Source of the DNA: Owenia fusiformis
Taxonomy: Eukaryota; Annelida; Polychaeta; Sabellida; Oweniidae
Assembly (NCBI GenBank): GCA_903813345.2
Contig: CAIIXF020000011.1
Location: forward strand, 16,103,754-16,167,753
Length of the DNA stretch: 64,000 bases
Reading direction: 5' to 3'
Each line of letters begins with the position of its first letter. The first letter of the stretch is position 1. The notes under the pieces were generated by a model that was not told where the DNA came from, did no database searches, and saw only the letters and a list, made by a program, of their open reading frames with translations. Below are positions 50,514 through 62,451 of this stretch, piece after piece. The translations under genes were made by a program, and so were the position numbers.

Positions 50514-53500
50514 GTATATATAATTCACAAAAGTATACATAGCTTATGTTTATGAGAAGAGGGCAGATGTGTATGATAAACACAGGGTTGCTGCAGGGGT
50601 AGAAACTCTCATTGGAATCTTACTCGGACAGACGAGGAAACCACTGTCACATGTATATATAATTCACAAAGTATACATAGCTTATGTTTATGAGAAGAGG
50701 GCAACTGTGTATGATAAACACAGGGTTACTGCAGGGGTAGAAACTCTCATTGGAATCTTACTCGGACAGACGAGGAAACCACTGTCACATGTATATATAA
50801 TTCACAAAGTATAAATAGCAGGCCTGTCAACTTGGGAACACCTAACATGAGTGACTTGGAAATGTTGAACACCTCCCCTCAAAATGTGGACACCTTGGTC
50901 GAAATCTGGACACCTTGATCCAAATTTTTAACACATTGGTTTAAATTTTATTACATCTTGCCAAATTTTGAACACCTCAAATTTTTCGCGCTCGCTACGC
51001 TCACGTTTCAGACATCTGTCAACGGGGGGGGGGGGGGAGTAGGTACGAACATTTTCGAACGGAATGCGTGACATATACGTAATTCGCGTGAAAAGTCCGA
51101 ACGAAATGCGTACATTTTTTTGCTTGACAATTACCAGGTAAAATGCGTATTTGCGTGACATTTTCTGTCACGCAAAAATAACTGGCGTGACTTCAAATTC
51201 TTCAGCAAATGCGTGACAAATACGCAAATTGCGGGACAGTTGACATGCCTGACATAGCTTATGTTTATGAGAAGAGGGCAGCTGTGTATGATAAACACAG
51301 GGTTGCTGCAGGGGTAGATACACTCATTGGAATCTTACTCGGACAGACGAGGAAACCATTGTCACAGGTAAGCAAAGGACTTAAATAATAATACATAGCT
51401 TATGTTTACGAGAAGAGGGCAGCTGTGTATGATAAACACAGGGTTGCTGCAGGGGTACGTTACACTCATTGGAATCTTACTCGGACAGACTAGGAAACCA
51501 TTGTCACATGTATATATAATTCACAAAGTATACATAGCTTATGTTTATCAGAAGAGAGCAGCTGTCTATGATAAACACAGGGTTGCTGCAGGGGTAGAAA
51601 CTCTCATTGGAATTTTACTCGGACAGAGTAGGAAACCATTGTTACAGGAATTTATAATCACAAAGTTAGTATAATATAATACATTAGTTTATATATCGGC
51701 ATTGAAGTGGCATTTTTGTAAGACAACGAATCAAAATATCACCATTGTGAAAATAATAATGTAAATAAAAAATGCACCTTACTTGCGTGATTCTCAGAAA
51801 TAAACTACAGAGTGGCCCAAAAAAACAATACTCCAAGAGATGAATGATTCATATGATGTACATGTATGTTAAACCATGCCATGTGTTATATATAATATAA
51901 AGATAAATCATTTTCTAACAAAATGACACCATCCAAATAAAAAATCGTTTTTTTCATGGAGTTAGAGACTGGAATTGACACCAGTTAGTGACCAAAAATA
52001 AAAAACATCAAATTTTTGGTCGCTCATGACACCCTGGCGTCAATTTTAGCCTCTAACTCCACAAGAAAACAACGGTTATTCAATCAGTTAGTGTCATATT
52101 GTTAGGAAATGATTTATCTTTAAATCGATTTACAATAAGTGGCATGGTTTAATGTAATATCATACGATATTCATCTTTAAACTTGGGTATTGTTTTTTGG
52201 CCCACCCTGTAGTACTCACATGGGATCATAAAAAAGGTGATAAAAACGATGATCTATCAATAAACTGGTTAAATAATGCAGGATGTGGAACTGGGAACTA
52301 CAGTCTTGTCCTGTTGAAGCAAGGACTAGGGCATGTAATACTCTTGGACGCATCTGAGGGAATGCTGTATGTTGCCAAAAAGAAACTTCAAACTTTCATA
52401 AGATGTATAAAATAAACTAAATTTATTTATATACTTACTTCATATTTACCTAATTTCCAGCTCCATGTGTTAGATGCAGGTTGTGGCACTGGGAACTACA
52501 GTCTTGCCCTGTTGAAGGAAGGACTGGGGCATGTAACACTCTTGGACGCATCTGAGGGAATGCTGCATGTTGCCAAAAAGAAACTTCAAACGTTCATAAA
52601 AGGTACAAAAAACAATTTTCAACAGGCAGAAATATTCAAAAATGTTTAAGATTACTTTAGTGAGGCACCTCTAACACCTCAAAAAAGAAAATAAAGTGTG
52701 TTAAAAACCGTCGATCCAATTTGGGTCAATAGTAACAACCAAATTAAATTTCATGAACAAAATGGGGAGTTTAGAGGAGCGGTGTTTAATCATAACTTCC
52801 ATCATTAACCGCAAATCCTGGAGAGCATACCCAATATCCGATATATATTAAATTAGATTAAGCATGTCAATATTTGACATAAGAGTAGATTAAGAATTGA
52901 AAAAGCTTTATTAACGTACAAATTATGTGTAATCTTATTCATTCTACTTTTTTAGATGACAAGGCAGTGGTCACCCATGGTATCATGCCAGATCTAGACT
53001 TCCCCGATGATACATTTGATGCTGTAATGTTTAACCTTACACTTCATCATGTAGAGAACTCACCAAACCCCGAGGGAGAATATCCAAAGATTTATAAAAC
53101 TTTACAGGTGAATAATCAATATAACTAGGTCAACCTATAAAAGTTTATCAAAATAGGCTAAAACACTAATTTTTAAATTTTTTGATTTTTTACTATCATG
53201 GGGACTTCACTTGAAAGAAAACATATTGTTTTAATATAAACACTGTATTCATGGCCAGAAGGTACTCATGGTGAAAGATATGACTGTCTAAAATCACTTG
53301 CCATTCTGCACATGGACCTTTAAAGGGTGACGCATATCGTTTAGCAAATCGAACGCTCGTTTCTGGTGTTGCTCACCGTTTAGTATAAAAGGCCCGATCC
53401 CGGAATAATACTCAAGGGTTCACAGGTTCGAGTTCGTTGTGTCAACACCTCCAACTGTTATATAGCATAAGTATATTATAGATCGTCACACATTTATAAA

Positions 53501-55543
53501 AGGGTGATTTTTATTTTGATAAATCAATTCCACATTTATGGGTGAAGTTTCAGGATCTTCTATTTGTGTATAATAAGGAAAATTGGCATCTAAATTTCAC
53601 CATAACGTAATAGCACACAGCTTGGCATATGAAATATCCTACAAATGAAACAAAGCAAGACAACCCGGTTTCTAATACAAGGATTTATATTGGCTGTTGT
53701 ACATGTATTCTTTGAGCGCAATCACTCTTTGGATAACGTTTTCAAAATCATTATAAACGGATTACTTTATCTCAAAGACAATTTCAATAAACTGGATTTT
53801 ACAGAACTCCCCTTATTTCTTAAAAATGGACTGATCCAGTTGATTCGCCTGGATCCACCATATTGTTTTTATACGGGATGCTAATCGGAACCCTTTAAAG
53901 GGAAGAAAATGAGAATGAAGATCGAGCCGATAGAGTTAAAAAACTAAATAAAAATACGTTCCTCTTTCCTTCCTTTTACATGTTTAGGATAATTATTTCT
54001 TCATTTTTTGTTTTTAGAGGGCAAAGCAGATGTTGAAACAAGGAGGGGTGATAATATTTTCAAGTATTTCAGCATGTCAAGTGAGGAACTCATATTCATG
54101 GCTTATGAATGACGAATATCAAAATATTGCAGTTAAACTTTTGGGAATTCCTCCTGATACGTTCAAACAATATTTAAAGGTATGTAATAATGCAAACTAT
54201 TTTCGGAAATTGAAAGTTTTGAGTTGACTTACTGTTATTTCAAAGGATTGATACGATCAATTATGACGCAAGTAAAACCTGTGCATCTCTTAGAAGTGCA
54301 ACTCATTTGGTACCCCAAAAAGTGTTCCGCTTTGGGAGTATTCCACTTAAAGATATCGGATGCTCAATTTACATTAATTTAGTCAGTATTAAACAGGGCT
54401 CCAAATACTGTTCCACTTATGGATGAGGTGTTTCATATACGAGGTGTTCACAAACAGGTTGTACTGTATATGAAATTGTCTAACCTCACGTTATTAGAGA
54501 AAGTTCTCCTTATGATTTGTTGTATTATTGATTTTTTTCTGAAATTCTAACTATTTTTTTATGTTTTTTTTTAATGTTTTACCCTTTTGGCTCTTGCGCT
54601 TGCACGTATTCACACCTTTTAACTCTGATTAAGACAAGGTGGTCATCTATTGTTTTGTTGGCATCTCCTGTGTTAATTGGCTCTTACCAAATTTTTCATG
54701 TTGTTTTAACTTTATCTAAAGCTAACCTTCCAATTTTTAAGTCACCATCACAAGTGGTGACATATTGTCATATAGTCTCCCAACTTTTTGGCGGTCATCG
54801 ATCGACGTCAGTATGTTAATGCTTGTCCATACATATTTTTTGTTTCTAATCTGCCAGTCCCCTCATTTTAAAAATTGCAAATGTCTCTCCGTAAATTCTT
54901 CCTTCCACTTGTTTTTTTCCTCATTTTTCGGATAATCTTTTTATTGTTTTATCTTGCAGAAAATCGGCATGGAGAAGATAGAGTTTGTGATTCCTGCATC
55001 AGCTACACTGTGGAACAAGGAAACACATAGAGATCTAGATGGACCTTTCAAGCAGGTTTGTATAACTTAAGTAGTGGTCAGGTTGTGGTTATATTCAAAT
55101 CTTAATTTTGGAAGACCATAACCCAGTAAAATTACCTAATAAGCATACCAGTGCAATCAATTAAATTAAATGTAAGTCAGTAGTGACCCCCTTTTTATTG
55201 CTTGACCGACGCGTTATGTATTTGAGGATGGATCCATTTATCAGTTTTCCCTGAAAGCAGGAACATGTGATGCAGGAGGGTGCTCTAAATCTATAAAACG
55301 GAACCTTATTTTCAAAGCACACATTCTCAATTCATTAAACTTTAATGATTTATCTTGCAGGAGGTTAGAGACTCTGTGTCTATTTTTGCCCACATTGCAA
55401 ACTTAGGAATAATGGACAGATATTTGGACGACTATCAAAAACTTCGAGATTCTATTGTCAGTAATGAACAGTTTCTGGACATTGATGAAAAGAAGCGACA
55501 AGATTATGGCCAGATAGTATTTGTTCACGGATGTAAACTCTAA
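50394..55543 (+). CDS. SAM-dependent methyltransferase copy C, complete six-exon gene
   Basis: The most economical model joins 50394-50513, 52461-52602, 52956-53107, 54018-54179, 54960-55055 and 55361-55543, giving about 284 aa. It starts MSIYEDYEKRAAVYDKHR, has LDAGCGTGNYS (SAM motif I), VTLLDASEGML (motif II), DLDFPDDTFDAVMF with TLHHVEN, LKQGGVIIF, and ends FVHGCKL. Phases match copy B, and exon 3 keeps a normal GT donor. Exons 4-6 differ clearly from copies A and B (for example SSISACQVRNSYSWL and IANLGIMDRYLDDYQ), so this copy split earlier or evolved faster. It contains five extra copies of exon 1 and one extra exon 2. AATAAA occurs near 55767. It is a class I methyltransferase with unknown substrate. 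Confidence 0.88.
50551..50651 (+). pseudogene. Exon 1 duplicate 1b
   Basis: It reads YEKRADVYDKHRVAAG onward but lacks MSIYED. The final CAG has become CAT before GTATAT. The unit is followed in frame by the next copy. Confidence 0.75.
50689..50789 (+). pseudogene. Exon 1 duplicate 1c
   Basis: It starts exactly 138 bp after 1b and stays in the same frame (YEKRATVYDKHRVTAG). It also has CAT/GTATAT. A TAG stop follows shortly at the edge of an inserted TIR element. Confidence 0.75.
50819..51251. mobile_element. 433-bp TIR element within the exon 1 array
   Basis: The ends CAGGCCTGTCAACT and AGTTGACATGCCTG are inverse with one mismatch. The flanks AAATAG and ACATAG may be a decayed target duplication of the array unit TACATAGCTTATG. 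The interior has a G-run near 51025. No ORF is recognised. Confidence 0.65.
51266..51367 (+). pseudogene. Exon 1 duplicate 1d, splice donor intact
   Basis: 34 codons from YEKRAAVYDKHR to PLSQ, followed by GTAAGC. This is the best-preserved duplicate donor. There is no MSIYED start, so use as a first exon would need an upstream start or an internal one. Confidence 0.7.
51407..51509 (+). pseudogene. Exon 1 duplicate 1e, frameshifted
   Basis: It is homologous to the others but GTACGTTACACTC replaces GTAGATACACTC, one base longer, which shifts the frame. The end is CAT/GTATAT. Confidence 0.75.
51546..51647 (+). pseudogene. Exon 1 duplicate 1f, donor lost
   Basis: 34 codons, open (YQKRAAVYDKHR to PLLQ), but followed by GAATTT, so the GT donor has been lost. 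Confidence 0.75.
51806..52211. mobile_element. 406-bp mariner-like foldback MITE
   Basis: TACAGAGTGGCCCAAAAAAA at the left is mirrored by TTTTTTGGCCCACCCTGTA at the right, with CAATACTCCAAG / CTTGGGTATTG inside. The arms continue inward through AAATGATTTATCTTTA. It separates the exon 1 array from exon 2a. No ORF of its own is recognised. Confidence 0.8.
52275..52402 (+). pseudogene. Exon 2 duplicate 2a, splice sites lost
   Basis: It reads NAGCGTGNYSLVLLKQ to TFI, retaining the SAM motif. The acceptor and first codons (LHVLD) are replaced, and the donor is AT instead of GT. It lies 59 bp upstream of the intact exon 2. Confidence 0.75.
52461..52602 (+). CDS. Methyltransferase copy C, exon 2 (SAM-binding exon)
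   Basis: The acceptor is AATTTCCAG and the donor AAAG/GTACAA, phase 0 to 1. It encodes LHVLDAGCGTGNYSLALL to TFIK. Confidence 0.9.
52956..53107 (+). CDS. Methyltransferase copy C, exon 3
   Basis: The acceptor is TTTTTTAG and the donor CAG/GTGAAT. It encodes DDKAVVTHGIMPDLDFPDD to IYKTLQ. Confidence 0.9.
53108..54017. other. Copy C intron 3
   Basis: 0.9 kb, far shorter than in copies A (5.7 kb) and B (15.5 kb). It holds one inverted arm (about 53170-53325) of the foldback seen at 1420-2095. AGGTTCGAGTTCG near 53425 looks like a Pol III B box, but no cloverleaf forms. Confidence 0.6.
54018..54179 (+). CDS. Methyltransferase copy C, exon 4
   Basis: The acceptor is TTTTTAG and the donor AAG/GTATGT. 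It encodes RAKQMLKQGGVIIFSSISAC to FKQYLK. Confidence 0.9.
54960..55055 (+). CDS. Methyltransferase copy C, exon 5
   Basis: The acceptor is TCTTGCAG and the donor CAG/GTTTGT. It encodes KIGMEKIEFVIPASATLW to DGPFKQ. Confidence 0.9.
55361..55543 (+). CDS. Methyltransferase copy C, exon 6 (terminal)
   Basis: The acceptor is ATCTTGCAG; 60 codons plus TAA. It encodes EVRDSVSIFAHIANLGIMDR to FVHGCKL, two residues longer at the end than A or B. Confidence 0.9.
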   Translation, partial: EVRDSVSIFAHIANLGIMDRYLDDYQKLRDSIVSNEQFLDIDEKKRQDYGQIVFVHGCKL

Positions 55544-57345
55544 TCATGTTTAATGAGACTAGAACTGGTACTATTCTATTTCAGTTTGTTCAGTTACCAC
55601 TACCCCAAGATCACTTTCCCCTATGCTTCACTTTCTAGAGAAATATGGGACTATGTTGCCTTGTCTTAGTACTTTGAAACATTCTGCTCCCGAAATACCT
55701 ATTCCAAGTTCTTGATAAATAAGTGAAAAAATTGAACAAAGAACATTATATAAAATTTATACATACAATAAATGTAATGTAATTTATTATTAAAAACTGA
55801 TCCACTATTATATAAAATAGAGAGGAATATACTAAGATGTATGGTGTATTCATATGGTAAACCACCTACTGACAAATTACCATGATGGTTTTGTTCTAAA
55901 ACATGAAATAGAATGGAAAGGAGGAAAATGATCATGAAAAACTAAGGAAATCAGGGGCAAGATGGTCCTATCCAATTTGTTCACCTAGGATAATACATTT
56001 GCAAAAATATCCTGGTTGTACGAAGCAAAAATAGTTGTACTAGATATACATGTAGTATAGTTAAATTGAATGAATACATCTTACCCGAAATGGCAGTATA
56101 GCCCCTGGTTCCCCATAACAGATAGTATGTACTTTGAAATGTAGAGCAAATCAATTTTCTTCATTAATTTTCAGATTTTTGCTATTTGAATTCATGAATC
56201 TTTTTAGACTTATTTCTAAGCCACTATTTCACTGTTCGTTTGTAATAACTTGAATTTTAAAATATTTGAATAAGAGCTGACATTTTTATGCACCATATGT
56301 TTTAGGCTGATATAAAATAAAGCAGTAGACTAGTGTAGTTAATACGTGTACATGTATGTTCATATTCTCTCTTTTAAAAGATGATATATAAACAGGTTAA
56401 CTGTGCTGCCATCTTTTTATGATCATTCTATCACCCTAAACATATGTATGCATGTTTCTGTACAATTTTAATGATGACCTGATTACTACACATGTATTTT
56501 AGACCTTGCCTGTTCCTCTATATAAGCCATGATACACTTCTATCTTGAAAAAGGACCAGTGTCAGGCCTGTAGCCAGCTTTTGCCAAGGGTGTTCACTTT
56601 TCAGAAAAATTCCAGGGGGGTAGCTTTAACAAATATAGGGGTGGGGGGGGGGAGGTTACAGGCCTGAGTGTGGCTATCAATTTACATGAAATAATCTATG
56701 TAAGGCACTTTTGATATCCAGTTGTTCACATTGCTTTATGCAAATACAATGATAAAATGTGTTGTAAAAATATCACATCCAACTAGAAAAATATTGAACA
56801 TTTGCCTAATTATGTCCATATCACACTGGCAGAGTACAAGATCATGCTACAAAGCATCAAATCAGCCAAATAGTTATTAAGTTTGTTCATACCAATTGAT
56901 ATACAGCTTGATTGCAAAACATGTATTTCTAAACCTTGTCTATTGAATTTAAGTTTCAGGATTGAAAGCATGGATGATCAACACACATTATACTTACAAC
57001 TACAAGAACATGTACAATAAAAAATGATTGCTTTTGAGTTTCGATGTACTTTAGGAGCATAACTCATTGCGATGCCATCATATAAGATAAGTGCATTAGA
57101 ATATCAGACCATACATAGTGGGTTGACTAATAGCTCTTGGGGGACCATACATTTTACCCTGGACCAGAATCTCTTTTGAAAAATCACATGACCCAGAATT
57201 TCTTTTTTTCTCCTACTAAACCAAAGAAATAATTTAAAAAAAACTGTTTAGGTAGAGATTACTTTAAACCCAAGTCCACCCAAAGAACTAAAAGCCAGCA
57301 ACAAATGCATCCAACTGGCCATGTGTATTTCACATCATTATCCCT

Positions 57346-57558
57346 TTGAATATTAACTACTTACCATTGGCTGGTATGGGGCACTTAAGAAGAACAATCA
57401 AATGGGGAAAATCCTATCCATTTCAGGCAGTTGATTTCAACTACCCATTGTCTGTTATGGGAAGCTTAAAAACCATGACCAATTCTGGAATATCCCATCC
57501 ATTTCAGGCAAGTAATTTCAACGTCCCATCGTATGGTATGGGACACTTAATTGTGTAG
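57346..57558 (+). repeat. Tandem repeat, about 80-bp unit
   Basis: CCATTTCAGGCA, GATTTCAACTACCCAT and TATGGGA recur two to three times. The repeat keeps an open frame of 70 codons (PFQAVDFNYPLSVMG, PFQASNFNVPSYGMG). There is no sign that it is translated. Confidence 0.6.
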
Positions 57559-57586
57559 TACTGGGGTATGGGACACCAGGTGACTA

Positions 57587-57728
57587 ATGCCTTGGTCACA
57601 TTTGCTCAGATTTTCACTACGGCGCCCCGCCGATTGAGTATTTTATTCAAAATTGAATACAATATTGAACAAAACACTCAATCAGCCTGGCGCCGGCCGA
57701 TCGATCGGAGCATATGTGACCAAGGCAT
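57587..57728. mobile_element. 142-bp MITE
   Basis: ATGCCTTGGTCACATTTGCTC at the left is mirrored by GAGCATATGTGACCAAGGCAT at the right, with CACTCAAT/ATTGAGT pairing inside. Confidence 0.75.
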
Positions 57729-60339
57729 AAATAATGATCTTACATCCTGCTTTATGTACAAGTGGTGATTACAAAAGTTGCATATCTTTGAGCACTTTGG
57801 CAAGAATGCATGCAGAACAATGCAGTACAAGTTAGTCTTGCATCAAGCCTCTGCTTCATCCACATATTTATCCAGCATAAGCTAGATATACAACTGGAGG
57901 ATAAATGGACTTAATGCAAAACTACAGGTCTAAAATCCAATAAGAACTACAAAACAATAACACATCAACTCCATTTTTTTACATTTCTAGAACAATAGAC
58001 TTTTTGAGGTTTCTAAAAGCGTATGCTTTCTGGATTCTCCTAACCTGTATATTTTCTGGTCAAAACAACTGATTTTGGAAATATAGCCGACAGAGGGAGT
58101 GATGTTGATAGGTAAGATACAAGACTTGATGAAATGATAAGCATGATAAAATAGCACACAAAATGCGTGAAACAACTAAAAGTATACTGTACTCAGTCTT
58201 CAAAATATGAGTACTGTATGAACCAAAGCTTGACTTTGTTCATTCAAGTCGATAATTCATTCATGATTGTGTATGCATATATGAGATGTGCATACTTCTT
58301 AACCTTAACTGATGTAATTTTGTGTTTGATCAAAGTTTACTCCACATTATGTATTTCAAATACATATACAGCGGAACCTGTAAAGTGGAAAACCTCTAGA
58401 AGTGGAACACCTCTGTTAGTGGAACACTTGGGATTCCCAAGACCAACTGATTTATTGTTATATGAATCTCTATAAGTGGAACATCTCCCAGGTGAACACT
58501 TTTAGATGTACCAAAGGTGTTCCACCTACACAGTTTATACTGTGCAGTAAGACTCCCTGCTTAGTAAAACACATTCAAACTTGAAGAGTGTTTATTTAAG
58601 AGGTGAATTTAACACGGGAGTTAATGGGAGAAATAAAAAAGCAAGTTACAGTGTTCAAATTACAGAAGTGTTCATCTTAGAGGGTATTCAGGTTGGGAAA
58701 TTTACTGTCATGATGATGTGCATCCTAGTTTTGTAAATTGTATACTTTGAAGTACATTTGTTGTATTTTAAAAATAAAATGTATACTTTACAGAAACGTA
58801 CATAAATATTCATCATGTACTTGTAAATAAACACAGTGAACTTCAGTAAAGGTCAAAAACTCTTCAACAGACATACAGCGTATTCTTCAAAATACATGCA
58901 TCATATTCTTCAAAATACGTGCGCTGTGTGATGTACGCTTAACATTAATATAATAAAAAAGTTAGATATTGCTATTATATGTCATCTCTCAAAATAATAA
59001 CAAGTCAAAAACTAATCTATAAACAGAAGAAAAAACTCAGTATCCATTAACAAACATTTCTGTATCGTGCGATTCTTTAAACCCAGAGACTAAAATTCTG
59101 TCTAATCCACCATTTCTAAATTCCATAGGATCCTTTATGCACGAACACCAAATTAGACAAAGTCCACAAATAAAGGCTGTCTGTGGACTTAACTAATATT
59201 CCTGGCCTTGGTGCGAAAATTAAGAATTATTGAGACTTTAAAAATGGTGGATTATTGTACAATTTTTACATAAATATTTACACTACGCTTCCTCGGGATA
59301 ATTTCAAGACTCCTTAGAAGCATGTGCATAAACTAGAATTGACTAAATATCAAGCATAAACTAGAAGAGACTTTTGATATTTGACAATATTAAAGTAGAA
59401 TATCTGGTTTGATTCAAGCAGCAGTTTCAAATATAACATACTCAACTATTCTGGTGTAGGACTTGTTATCACCCATTAGTGATCACACTGATTTTTCTCA
59501 AATAAGATGCGAAATTCTAATTTTATACATTGATTTTTTTGGACGGTTTTTGGTCATGATATGATCTGGGGGAAATATCACAGAATAGTTCATGCCATGT
59601 GACCTGCATTCAACCAATCACAAAATAGGAAACATGACAGTGGGATAATAATTAGAAATATCGATTAATCAGATAAGAACACCAGATTAGCTAAGTATAC
59701 TATACCTCCTAATATAATCCATTGTCGTTAGTATTGCTTAAGTAATCAGACTGGAAAATATCTATCCTTGCCATAAAATCTCCTGTTTATTTTATGTTAC
59801 ATTATTTATTAATCCATGTCCTTTTTACAAAGGACAGCGATCCTATCCACAATTCTCAACCCAGTGCACTACACCAGCCTGCTAGTAAGTAGACTTTTCA
59901 TGATCTTTATGTACAAAATATCTTTAATCCCAGACCAAGTTAATGCTCATTGAATGCTATTAAGAACATAGCAAGTCTTATCAGTTTACCATGATTAAAT
60001 TTGGCAAAACTCTGACTCCCACGAAGCTAGACTTTCCGATGGTATGACTCAATAAAGTCAACCATTCCCACTGTGACCTTAAAATGAGCATGACATACAC
60101 AGGAAGTGATGTCAGAGATGTGCATGAAACAAGCCATTTCTGAGTGCGATGTTTAATACTTCTATACAGATGACTTCACATTTCCCACTCTCCGTTGCGA
60201 TTGCTTGATAAACGCCATATTGCGATCTGATCCAGACTAGCTCATATTACTAAGATCGCCAGCTACCTGAATAAACAAGCAAGACTGGTCTACATGTGTG
60301 TATGTATATATATATATTCAGTCAGTATGTGCGATGTTA

Positions 60340-62140
<1,801 letters not shown>

Positions 62141-62164
62141 CTGCAAATAAACATAAATAAAAAT

Positions 62165-62451
62165 AAATATATACAGTAAAACCTGTTTTAGTGAACAACT
62201 TTCTCAAGTAACGCCTGTCTCTAGTGGACACCCTTCCTCCAAACATACTCTACTGACTTCTGTATAAATTACCCTCACTTTTTAAACAGGTCAGTTCAGA
62301 TTAAATATATACAGTAAAACCTGTTTTAGTGAACAACTTTCTCAAGTGACGCCTGTTTCTAGTGGACACGTACCCTTCCTCCACACATACTCTACTGACT
62401 TCTTTATAAATTTAACCCTCATTTTGTAAACAGATCGGTTCAGATTATTGC
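62165..62451. repeat. 138-bp tandem duplication
   Basis: Two copies of a unit starting AAATATATACAGTAAAACCT and including TCTAGTGGACAC and CATACTCTACTGACTTCT. The TACAGTAAAACCTGTTTTAG start resembles a dispersed repeat. The unit at 58372-58557 (GGAACCTGTAAAGTGGAA) is similar in character. Confidence 0.8.

Larger units (their letters stand above)
55544..60339. other. Convergent intergenic region and probable TEAD 3' UTR
   Basis: No further coding exon is recognised. The right part probably includes the 3' UTR of the TEAD gene; TTTATT near 59787 is AATAAA on the - strand. Contents include a tandem repeat at 57346-57558, a MITE at 57587-57728, and GTGGAACACCTCT-type dispersed repeat sequence at 58372-58557. 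Confidence 0.55.

Noticed and set aside
52197-52415. 72-codon ORF starting MAHPVVLTWD as an alternative N terminus for copy C
   Set aside because: The start codon lies in the TIR of a MITE and the donor after the exon-like part is destroyed. It is a chance frame into a dead exon duplicate.
53340-53470. Possible tRNA or tRNA-derived SINE
   Set aside because: A B-box-like AGGTTCGAGTTCG is present, but no acceptor stem or anticodon arm can be formed.
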